From the NCBI RefSeq assembly GCF_021390495.1, contig NZ_JAJEJP010000001.1:1550001-1614000 (forward strand): a DNA stretch of 64,000 bases, written 5' to 3'. Both the position numbers and the translations under genes were made by a program. Below the pieces are notes generated by a model, which worked only from the letters and a program-made list of their open reading frames with translations, did not search any database and was not told the DNA's origin. Position 1 is the first letter of the stretch, and the number at the start of each line of letters is the position of its first letter. The stretch is from Paraburkholderia sp. ZP32-5. GTDB lineage: Bacteria; Pseudomonadota; Gammaproteobacteria; Burkholderiales; Burkholderiaceae. Positions 31,660-39,779 of this stretch are shown here, piece after piece.

Positions 31660-33057
31660 ATGACCACCATCGCAATCGACACAGTGAATCAGAGCGGCTC
31701 GACCAACGACGCACCGCTTACGGCCAGCTTCGCGCGGCAGCCCATTCTGAATCGGGACGGCATGCTGTGCGGCTACGAGATCAAGGTGCGCGCGCCTGAA
31801 TTGCCGCTCACGCCGCCAGACGAAGCGGACCACGCGGCATCGCAAGCCGCAAGCCCGGCCCCCACCGAAACCGAGACCGAAGCCGACGTATTGCCGGGCC
31901 GCGCGCCGACTCCGGCCGAGCGCGTCGCGCGTGCGATCGTGCAGGGTCTCGTGCAGCCCGACGTGCGCGGCGCGCTGACCGGCCATCCGGCCTACATCGA
32001 CGTGAGCCGCGACCTGCTGCTCGACGACGCGATCCTCAGGCTACCCGCCGAGCGCTTCATGCTCGAACTGCCGCCGTCGCTCGAAGTCGATGACGCGTTG
32101 ATCGCCCGTCTCGTCTATCTGCATAGCCGCCGCTACCGTTTCGTGCTCGACAACGTCACGCAGCCCACCGAGACCTTCGCGAAGCTGCTGCCGTATGCCG
32201 AGGTCGTCAAGATCGATATCTCGCGCGCACCTCCGGCGCTGCTGCGGAAGCTCTCGAGCGTGTTGAAGTCGGCGGGCAAGCTGCTGCTCGCGTCGAACCT
32301 CGATGCGCAGGAGGATTTCGAAACCGCGCATGAACTCGGCTTCGACCGGTTTCAGGGTTATTACTTCGCGCGCCCGCAAAGTTCGGCTACGCGTCGCGTC
32401 AGCGCGCCGCGTCACGCGCTGCTGAATCTGCTGCAACTGCTCGCGGGCGACCCGACCGTCGCGCAGCTCGAAGCGGAGCTGAAGCTGAACCCGGTGCTGG
32501 TGATGCATCTGATGAAGCTCGCGAATTCGAGCGGTCTCGCCGTCGGCCATAAAGTGACGACGCTGCGCGACGCGATCAACGCGACCGGCACCGACCGCAT
32601 CGCGCGCTGGACGCAATTGCTGCTGTATGCGGACGGCCGCAAGGTCGCACTCGAAGACGACCCGCTACTGCAACTCGCGGCCACCCGCGCGCGCTTCATG
32701 GAACTCGCGATCGAGCGCATGCCCGAGGCGGGCCGCGACGAAGCCGATGCCGCATTTCTGACCGGCGTGTTTTCGTTCGTCGACGCGGTATTCGGTGGCT
32801 CGCTCGAAAAGACGCTGAACATCCTTACGCTATCGCGGCCGATTCAGGCGGCGATCCTGCATCGCGAGGGCAGGCTGGGTCTGCTGCTGAGCGCGGTCGA
32901 AGCGCTCGAATGCGGCGCGTGGGAGCGCGTGGGCGAGCTATGCGAGCGTCTGCAGCCTTTGACGCTGGAAGAAGTCGCGCAGCTGGGGCTCGCGGCGGGC
33001 GCATGGGCCGGCGTTGCGGATCGCAGCGCCGCGGGACTCGAACGCATTGAGGACTGA
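31660..33057 (+). CDS. Degenerate EAL - HDOD signalling protein (paralogue 1)
   Basis: A 465-residue cytoplasmic protein with an EAL-like domain (about 20-235) and an HDOD domain (about 245-440). In the EAL part nearly all catalytic acids of c-di-GMP phosphodiesterases are lost: YEIKVR in place of EAL, LELPPS for the second Glu, VLDNVT in place of the DDFGTG region and ASNLDA in place of EGVE. Only KID and FQGYYFARP persist. A Pro/Ala/Glu-rich insert of about 45 residues splits the EAL fold near residue 48. It cannot be an active phosphodiesterase and is probably a binding or scaffold protein. Confidence 0.88.
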   Translation: MTTIAIDTVNQSGSTNDAPLTASFARQPILNRDGMLCGYEIKVRAPELPLTPPDEADHAASQAASPAPTETETEADVLPGRAPTPAERVARAIVQGLVQPDVRGALTGHPAYIDVSRDLLLDDAILRLPAERFMLELPPSLEVDDALIARLVYLHSRRYRFVLDNVTQPTETFAKLLPYAEVVKIDISRAPPALLRKLSSVLKSAGKLLLASNLDAQEDFETAHELGFDRFQGYYFARPQSSATRRVSAPRHALLNLLQLLAGDPTVAQLEAELKLNPVLVMHLMKLANSSGLAVGHKVTTLRDAINATGTDRIARWTQLLLYADGRKVALEDDPLLQLAATRARFMELAIERMPEAGRDEADAAFLTGVFSFVDAVFGGSLEKTLNILTLSRPIQAAILHREGRLGLLLSAVEALECGAWERVGELCERLQPLTLEEVAQLGLAAGAWAGVADRSAAGLERIED

Positions 33058-33184
33058 GCGCCGGGCGGCGCACACTCGCGCGAGGTTTGATTCAAGCCTT
33101 GCGCCATATCGGCGCGGTTTTGTTTTCGGGCAAACACAGAACGGATGACAATGAAGCACGGCGCTCAACGATCGCGCCACGTCC

Positions 33185-34642
33185 TCACATCATCTCCATT
33201 TCCCGCATCTGCCCCTGGCCGAAAAAACGGCCTAACTCCTTGGCCAGTTCGTTGAGTACGCCCATCTCCTTCTGCGAGATGCGGCGCGGCTCCTGCGTAT
33301 GCGACCAGTCGCCGTACAGCAGCGCGACGGTCTGCTCGGTTTCGTCGACGACCGGCAACAGCACGAACGCGCGGGCGTCGTCGAACGCGCGACGGAACCA
33401 TTCGGGCAGGCGCGCGACCATCTTCGGGTCGCGCGCGTTCTCAATGAAGATGCCCACCGAATTCGCAATCGCGAGATGAAACACGTCGGGCTCGAACGCG
33501 GTGTTGAACGTGAGCCTCGGCAACGCGGCATCGATCTTCGGGCCCAGCCCGAGACGCGCCTTGAACGTACCGTTGCTGTGCTTGACGAACACCACGGTGC
33601 GCGCAAAGCCGAGTCCGGCAAGCACGGTTTCCGCGGCCATGCCGAGCGCCGGCTGTAGCGGGCTGCCTTCGGGCAGGTTGCGCAGATCCGTCACGCCGAC
33701 CGCGATGCGCGCCTCGGGCGACAGCGCCTCGCGTGCAATCGCATCGGCATTCGCGCGCAGCTCGACGATCTCGCGCATCACGCTGTCGCCGCCTTCTTCG
33801 GCCGCGAGCGCGACGCTCATCTGTAGCAACACGTCGGGGTCGGTGTTCAGCGCGCCGCTATATTCCTGCGCCAGTTCGCCGATACGTGCCTCGCGCTCGC
33901 CCTCGGGCATGTTCTGCTGCGTGAGCACGTCAGCGACCGCGGTCGAATAATTGGTGATCGCGCGCAGCCATTGCACCTGGCGCGGCTGCTCGGTGTCCTG
34001 CGGATCGAATTCGCCCATGCCCGAGCGGATCGTGTCGGGCAGGCGCCAACGCACCGCGGCTTCCGCGCCGATCTCGTCGAACGTGACGCCGAGCACGAGC
34101 ACGCATGCGTCTGCTTCGAGCGCGCCGCCGTCGATATGGCGGCGAATCTGGTCCCACTCGGCGTCGAGATAGAACACCACCAGCAGCTTGCCGATCTGCC
34201 GCATCAGCGTGCAGACCACCGCTTCCTCGCCGGCACGCAGATCGCCGCGTTCGGTCAGCTTGCGCGCGACGCAGCCGGACAGCAGCGTGCGGTTCAGTTC
34301 GAGTTTCGCGTCGATGCGGCGCGGTGCGCTGTGATGAAAGTGATCGACGATCTTCAGGCCGACCACCAGATGGCCGACCGCATCCATACCCAGCACCATC
34401 AGCGCGCGCGATACGGTTGTGATATTGCCGCCAAATGCCATGTACATCGCCGAGTTCGCGAGCCGCAGCACTTTCTGTGTGAGCGCGAAATCCGACAACA
34501 CCACCTGGACGAGGCCGGTGAAGTCGAGGTCGTCGTTGTTCATCGCTGCCATGGTGGTGCGCAGCGATTGCGACAGCATCGGGAAATCGCCGCGTTCGCT
34601 CATGCGCGCCCAGAGCCGGTCGAGCACTGCCGCCTTTACCAT
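33185..34642 (-). CDS. HDOD - GAF-like signalling protein
   Basis: A 485-residue protein with an N-terminal HDOD domain (about 15-215, including VLSDFALTQKVLRLANSAMY and VSRALMVLGMDAVG). An intermediate helical region is followed by a GAF-like sensory domain (about 330-470). HDOD domains are non-hydrolytic relatives of HD phosphohydrolases that act in signalling. The gene is convergent with the EAL-HDOD gene, with 127 bases between. The ligand is unknown. Confidence 0.85.
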   Translation of the reverse strand: MVKAAVLDRLWARMSERGDFPMLSQSLRTTMAAMNNDDLDFTGLVQVVLSDFALTQKVLRLANSAMYMAFGGNITTVSRALMVLGMDAVGHLVVGLKIVDHFHHSAPRRIDAKLELNRTLLSGCVARKLTERGDLRAGEEAVVCTLMRQIGKLLVVFYLDAEWDQIRRHIDGGALEADACVLVLGVTFDEIGAEAAVRWRLPDTIRSGMGEFDPQDTEQPRQVQWLRAITNYSTAVADVLTQQNMPEGEREARIGELAQEYSGALNTDPDVLLQMSVALAAEEGGDSVMREIVELRANADAIAREALSPEARIAVGVTDLRNLPEGSPLQPALGMAAETVLAGLGFARTVVFVKHSNGTFKARLGLGPKIDAALPRLTFNTAFEPDVFHLAIANSVGIFIENARDPKMVARLPEWFRRAFDDARAFVLLPVVDETEQTVALLYGDWSHTQEPRRISQKEMGVLNELAKELGRFFGQGQMREMEMM

Positions 34643-34737
34643 GTGAGTCCCGCCAAAGCCATACGTATTCCAGTAAGTGCCACGCCGGTGGTGAGCCGGC
34701 TTGTTCCACTACGGTGGCGCCGTGTCTGCATCGGCCG

Positions 34738-36552
34738 CTACGCGCTGTGGAGCTGAAGCTCGCGCGATTCGAAACGCCGCGCCAGTTCGTCGGACGGGAG
34801 CGCTTTACAGACGACCCAGCCCTGAATGTGATCGCAGCCCATCTCCGTGAGCAGCGTGCGTTGTTCTTCCGTTTCGACGCCTTCGGCAACCAGTTCGAGA
34901 TCGAGCGTTTGAGCCAGCCCGACGACCGCGCTAACGATTGCCTGATCGTTTCGCGAGGTTAGCAGATTCTCGACGAAACTCCGGTCGATCTTCAATTTGG
35001 CCAGCGGAAACCGTTGCAGATACGCGAGACTCGAGTAACCGGTGCCGAAATCGTCGATCGCGAAGCGGATGCCCATCGCGGTCAGATCCTCGAGCAACGC
35101 CTTCGCATGGACCGGATCGTGCATCAGCAGGCTCTCGGTGATCTCGAAGACGACCCGGCGTGGATCGATGCCGGTCAACTCGATCGCTTCGTGCACCGCG
35201 TCCTTGAAGCGCGGATCGCGGAACTGCTGCGGCGACACGTTCACGGCCACGTACTGCATCGGGATGCCTTTTGCATCCCACTGGATCAACTGCATGCAGG
35301 CGACCTTCAGCACCCAGTTGCCGAGGAAGTTGATCAGGCCGATCGACTCCGCGAGCGGGATAAACATCGACGGTGGCAACAGCCCGTGCACCGGGTGCGT
35401 CCAGCGGATCAGCGCTTCCACGCCGACCACGCCGTGGGTGCGGCTGCTCGTGATCGGCTGGAAGTGCAGCGAAAACTCGCCGTTGCGCACGCCGTCGTAC
35501 AGATCGGCCTCCAGCTTCAGGCGCTCGGCGTCGGCGGGGTTGTCGTCCGGCACGTAGAACGCGAGCGTGTTGCCGCCCGCGGCCTTCGCCTGCAACAGCG
35601 CATGGTCGGCCCAACGCAACAGATGAGTGTCGTGGCTCGCCGTGTCGTTCGCGTGACGCACGTCCGGATACAACGCGATACCGATGCTCGCCGACAGGTG
35701 CACCTGCTGGCCCTTGAACACATACGGTTGCTGGATCGCGTTTAGCAGACGGCGTGCCAGCGCTTCGGCGGCGGCCGCCGCGTCGGTGCGGTTGGCGGCC
35801 GGCTTGACCAGAACCGCGAACTCGTCGCTGGCGACGCGCGCGAGCGTTTCGTTCGGGCTCGTCATATTGAGCAGCCGGCGCGACGTGTCGCGCAGCATTT
35901 CGTCGCCGGCATCGTAGCCGAGCGCGCGGTTCACGCGCTGATAGTCGTCGATGTCGAGCAGCAGCAGCGCGACCGGCGTGCCGTGCGCGTCGGCCTGGTG
36001 CTGCGCGTCGAGCAGCGCGTGCAGCAGGCCGGACTGGTTCGGCAGGCTGGTCAGGCGATCCAGATGCAGGGCTTGAGTCAGGCGCTCCTCGGTGGCGCGC
36101 CAGGACGACACGTCGAAGCCGGCGATCGCGTAGCCTGCGACGCCGTCGTGATGGCTGCGCACGACGCGCAACTCGACCGTGATCGGGTAGGTCAGCGACT
36201 TGACGAGCCCGAGCGTCGCCTTCTCGACGTTGCCCGATGTCGCGGCGAGCTTGAGCAGCGCGTCGAGGCGCGGGATATCGGCCGGCGCGACCAGATCGTG
36301 CAGTGTGGCCGTTTCCAGATATTCGCGGTGGTAGCCGATGAAGCGCAGGCTCGCGTCCGACACGTAGATGAAGCGCAATGCATCGTCGACGTGCGCGAGC
36401 AGGTCGACCGCGCCGACCACCTGTTCCAACTGCGGAGCGCGATTCGTCTCGGCTGGCGGTGTTTCGTCGGCCCGTCGGCCGAATCCGCGAAGCCGGTCGA
36501 TGACCGTGCGCAGGGAGCCCCGGCGGGGCGCGGTGATCGTATTTGCTTCCAT
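34738..36552 (-). CDS. PAS - degenerate GGDEF - EAL protein (probable c-di-GMP phosphodiesterase)
   Basis: A 604-residue cytoplasmic protein. An N-terminal PAS domain (about 45-160) is followed by a GGDEF domain (about 165-335) and an EAL domain (about 345-595). The GGDEF site reads VASDEFAVL, lacking both glycines, so cyclase activity is unlikely. The EAL side is intact: GVEALIRW, VNVSPQQF, EITESLLM, DDFGTGYSSLAYL, KIDRSFV, EGVETEEQ. This makes it a likely phosphodiesterase, perhaps regulated by the PAS domain or by GTP on the inactive GGDEF. The start at 36552 is preferred over an upstream TTG. Confidence 0.93.
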   Translation of the reverse strand: MEANTITAPRRGSLRTVIDRLRGFGRRADETPPAETNRAPQLEQVVGAVDLLAHVDDALRFIYVSDASLRFIGYHREYLETATLHDLVAPADIPRLDALLKLAATSGNVEKATLGLVKSLTYPITVELRVVRSHHDGVAGYAIAGFDVSSWRATEERLTQALHLDRLTSLPNQSGLLHALLDAQHQADAHGTPVALLLLDIDDYQRVNRALGYDAGDEMLRDTSRRLLNMTSPNETLARVASDEFAVLVKPAANRTDAAAAAEALARRLLNAIQQPYVFKGQQVHLSASIGIALYPDVRHANDTASHDTHLLRWADHALLQAKAAGGNTLAFYVPDDNPADAERLKLEADLYDGVRNGEFSLHFQPITSSRTHGVVGVEALIRWTHPVHGLLPPSMFIPLAESIGLINFLGNWVLKVACMQLIQWDAKGIPMQYVAVNVSPQQFRDPRFKDAVHEAIELTGIDPRRVVFEITESLLMHDPVHAKALLEDLTAMGIRFAIDDFGTGYSSLAYLQRFPLAKLKIDRSFVENLLTSRNDQAIVSAVVGLAQTLDLELVAEGVETEEQRTLLTEMGCDHIQGWVVCKALPSDELARRFESRELQLHSA

Positions 36553-36912
36553 GTATGTCGGTGGTGGCAACCTGATTGGGTCCGCTGGCGGGGCTGCTTG
36601 TCCGCCGGTTCAGGCGGCCTGGGGTTACCAGGCCGGCGTATCAGAACGAGATAACGGCCCGCGACGCGAAATCTTTAGCGGACGCTATCAAAAACATCGG
36701 CTAAGGAAATGCCCTTGTGCCACGGCTAGGGCGATTCGGCTAAAGTGGCGCCGCTTTTTGTCCGTTAATACGGCAAACCCTGTGTGCGGTGACGGCTGTG
36801 CCGTCGCCTGCTGCCCTTTCGAATCCTGTGCCGATGATCCATGTCCGAACGCTCCATTGCCCGGTCAGTCAGGCCCCCCGGGTCCTTCCCGGGATTTTCC
36901 CGGTAGGCCGAG
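36553..36912. other. Divergent intergenic region of the c-di-GMP cluster
   Basis: About 360 bases. On the plus strand taaa (36741-36744), a 16-base spacer and tccgttaa (36761-36768) resemble a flagellar sigma-28 promoter with two mismatches. Nothing else was recognised and no gene is supported. Confidence 0.4.
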
Positions 36913-38232
36913 GTGCTTGATATCACCACTGGTTCATCTGCTGGCTCATCCGCCGGATCTGCCGCTGACGACATGCTGTTCGATGTCGCCGCGCAGTCCG
37001 TCTATCTCGGCCGCCAGCCGATCCTCGATCGCAACGGCGCGCTCAACGCTTATGAGCTGCTGTTCCGCGCGGGCGCGCACAACTACGCCGAAATCAGCGA
37101 CGACGCCCAGGCGACCGCCCAGGTGGTCGCACGCACGATCGGCGGGATCGGTGTGCCAGCCGTGCTCGGACGGCATCGCGGCTTCGTCAATATCAACCGC
37201 ACGCTGCTCTTTAGCGACATCGTCCATCTGATGCCGCCCGAGCGCTTCGTGCTCGAAATCCTCGAGACGGTGCGCTTCGACGTATCGCTCGCGCATCGTC
37301 TCGACGAGCTGCGCGGCGCCGGCTTCGAAGTGGCGCTCGACGATGTCCGCGAGATTTCGGACGAACTGATCGCGATGCTGCCGTATGCGGACATCGTCAA
37401 GATCGACTTCCTGCAGACGCCGCGCGAGCTGGTTGCAAAGCTCGCGTCGATGCTGCGCGGCTACGGCAAGACGCTGATCGCCGAGAAGGTCGAGACTCGC
37501 GAGGACTTCGCGCTTGCGCACGAACTCGGCTTCGATCTGTTCCAGGGCTACTTCTTCGCGCGGCCGCAGGTGCTGACCGCGCCGCGCAACCGCTCGTTGC
37601 GGCCGGGCCTGCTGCGGCTGCTCGCGCTGCTGTCGCGCGACGCCGGCATCGTCGAACTCGAAGCGGAGCTGAAGCTGAACCCGAGCGTGGTCGTGCAGTT
37701 GCTGCGTCTCGTCAATTCAAGCGCGTTCGGGCTCGGGCGCAATATCGCGTCGCTGCGCGAGGCGATCATCGCAACCGGCACGCGGCAGATCGCGCGCTGG
37801 GCGCAACTGCTGCTGTATGCCGATACCGGCGATCTGCCGTGGCGTGCCGATCCGCTGGTGCAGCTGGCCGCGACGCGTTCGCGCTTCATGGAGCTTGCCG
37901 CGAACTGGCTGCGCCCGTCCGACGGCGATTTCGCCGACGCGGCGTTCATGACCGGGATTTTTTCGCTGGTGCATGTCGTGCTCGACAGCACGCCGCGCGC
38001 GGTGCTCGAAAAGCTTGGCCTCGCTCCGCAGATTCGCGAAGCGATCGTCACGCACCATGGCGAACTCGGCGCGCTGCTGCGCATCGCCGAAGTGGCCGGC
38101 GAGGGCCGCGATCCCGCGCCGCTCGCGGCGGCGGCTGGCTTCACGCAACTGACGCCCGATGTGCTGTCCGAGCTGAATCTGTCGGCGGCGGCGTGGTTTG
38201 GCGCGCATGTGGCGGAGCCGGTTGTCAGATAG
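36913..38232 (+). CDS. EAL-like - HDOD signalling protein (paralogue 2)
   Basis: A 439-residue paralogue of the protein encoded at 31660, with the same EAL-like (about 28-225) plus HDOD (about 235-420) layout. It lacks the insert and keeps more of the site: YELLFRA, VNINRT, LEILE, KIDFLQ, AEKVET and FQGYFFARP. DDFGTG is reduced to LDDVREI, so hydrolysis is still doubtful. The HDOD parts of the two paralogues match closely, for example QLAATRSRFMELA here and QLAATRARFMELA there. Start is GTG at 36913, or ATG at 36973 if the Ser/Gly-rich N-terminus is untranslated. Confidence 0.87.
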   Translation: MLDITTGSSAGSSAGSAADDMLFDVAAQSVYLGRQPILDRNGALNAYELLFRAGAHNYAEISDDAQATAQVVARTIGGIGVPAVLGRHRGFVNINRTLLFSDIVHLMPPERFVLEILETVRFDVSLAHRLDELRGAGFEVALDDVREISDELIAMLPYADIVKIDFLQTPRELVAKLASMLRGYGKTLIAEKVETREDFALAHELGFDLFQGYFFARPQVLTAPRNRSLRPGLLRLLALLSRDAGIVELEAELKLNPSVVVQLLRLVNSSAFGLGRNIASLREAIIATGTRQIARWAQLLLYADTGDLPWRADPLVQLAATRSRFMELAANWLRPSDGDFADAAFMTGIFSLVHVVLDSTPRAVLEKLGLAPQIREAIVTHHGELGALLRIAEVAGEGRDPAPLAAAAGFTQLTPDVLSELNLSAAAWFGAHVAEPVVR

Positions 38233-38465
38233 GGCGAGGGCGGGGCGCTTGAAGTGCTTCGGGCGTCTGGCGCATGTTCTTCCGGCGTGCTCTTCGGCTC
38301 GTTTCGTGCCGCAGCTTTTCAATCGGCTTGCGGTGCATGCTGCTTCGTACACGCGACACGCATCCGTGGTCCAATAGAATGCTTGGCGGCTGGTGCGGCA
38401 TTTAGCCGCGCGAAACCGTCGCGGTTCATGGGACGCAACGCGTGCGCACACGCATGGAGGAGCAG

Positions 38466-39029
38466 ATGAAGATAAAACAGCTACCGGCGACATTCGCCGC
38501 AGTCATCGCGATTGGATGCGCGATGCATTCGCCGCTTGCGTCGGCGACGCTCAAACCCGGCGATGCCGCGCCGGCGTTCACCGCCGATGCGTCGCTGGGC
38601 GGCAAGACCTACACCTATTCGCTGGCCGACGAACTGAAGAAGGGGCCGGTCGTGCTGTACTTCTATCCGGCCGCGTTCACGAAGGGCTGCACGATCGAGG
38701 CGCACGAGTTCGCGGAAGCCGTCGACGAATACAAGAAGTACGGCGCGACGGTGATCGGCGTGTCGCACGACAACATCGATACGCTGACGAAGTTCTCGGT
38801 CAGCGAATGTCGCAGCAAATTCCCGGTCGCGGCCGATGCCAACGCGAAAGTGATCGACGCCTACGACGCGGCGCTGCCGCTGAAAGGCGGCATGGCGAAT
38901 CGCGTGTCGTACGTGATCGCGCCCGACGGCAAGATCATTTACGAGTACACCAGCATGTCGCCGGACAAGCACGTCGAGAACACGATGAAGGCGGTCAAGG
39001 ATTGGGCGGCCACGCATAAGGCGCAGTGA
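38466..39029 (+). CDS. Exported peroxiredoxin (BCP/Prx type)
   Basis: A 187-residue thioredoxin-fold peroxidase. A signal peptide of about 28 residues ends in ASATLKPG, so it should act in the periplasm. The peroxidatic site reads YPAAFTKGCTIEAHEF, with Cys near residue 76. The resolving Cys found five residues later in many BCP proteins is replaced, but a Cys in SECRSKF further on could serve. GGAGGA precedes the start at 38466. Peroxide detoxification is expected; the reductant is unknown. Confidence 0.9.
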   Translation: MKIKQLPATFAAVIAIGCAMHSPLASATLKPGDAAPAFTADASLGGKTYTYSLADELKKGPVVLYFYPAAFTKGCTIEAHEFAEAVDEYKKYGATVIGVSHDNIDTLTKFSVSECRSKFPVAADANAKVIDAYDAALPLKGGMANRVSYVIAPDGKIIYEYTSMSPDKHVENTMKAVKDWAATHKAQ

Positions 39030-39204
39030 TATTGATCCGCTGTGCGGCATGTCGCTGCGCGTCGCGCGTGGTGCGGATGGCCACGCGGGCTCTACATCAC
39101 AGACAGCTTTCGCGTGCGACGTTACGATGCGCGCAGCTGTCTTTGGCGCGCGGAGCCGGCGATCTCGCGTGCCACGTTAAACCCTTTTGCCGGGCGAACT
39201 AGCG

Positions 39205-39669
39205 ATGCCAATTCTCGTTGCATTGATTGCGCTGATCGCGCTGGTGTATGGCGCGGTGCGCGCCTTTTATGCACTGCAGGTGGCCTTCGGGCCGGCCGTC
39301 GCGATTGGCGTCGCGGTACTGGCCGCGTTGCTGCTGATCGGCGCGCTTGCGTACTGGTGGCAGCGCCGCCGCGAGGTCGCGCCGAATGTGCGCGACGGCG
39401 ACTGGACGCACGAGCTGACGGGCAGTTGGGGTTCCGTGCGACTCGCCGCGGCGAAACGGCTCTGCGAGATTCGCGTCGGCGAGCAGCAGGGCGCTTATAT
39501 CTTTGCCGATCTATTAGGCGCCGAAACGCGGAGCCGCGACGGCAAAGCGTGGCTCGCGCTGAAGGTCAAGGACGCGCGCCAGGGCGAATGGCTCGTACCG
39601 ATGTCGGGCGAGCGGCAGGCCCGGCAATGGCAGCGGATTTTTTCGCTGGCTGTCGAACAGAAGCTTTAA
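39205..39669 (+). CDS. Small inner-membrane protein of unknown function
   Basis: A 154-residue protein with two closely spaced hydrophobic segments (about 1-20 and 28-55). A basic stop WWQRRREV and a soluble C-terminal domain of about 90 residues follow. I recognise no family. No strong ribosome-binding site is seen before the ATG at 39205, and a TTG at 39187 is also open. It is 110 bases from the end of mdtC, convergent with it. Confidence 0.7.
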   Translation: MPILVALIALIALVYGAVRAFYALQVAFGPAVAIGVAVLAALLLIGALAYWWQRRREVAPNVRDGDWTHELTGSWGSVRLAAAKRLCEIRVGEQQGAYIFADLLGAETRSRDGKAWLALKVKDARQGEWLVPMSGERQARQWQRIFSLAVEQKL

Positions 39670-39779
39670 CGACAGAAGCCTCACGTTCGTTGAATTGCAT
39701 TCACCGATGCACGGCGCATCGGCAGGCATGCGCTGGAAGCCCTCACGCATGCTGCCTACGCCGTGCCGCCGTCACCGCG

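Noticed and set aside
36741..36760. tggcgcc... as a sigma-54 promoter
   Set aside because: The required GC pair at 10 bases from GG is absent.
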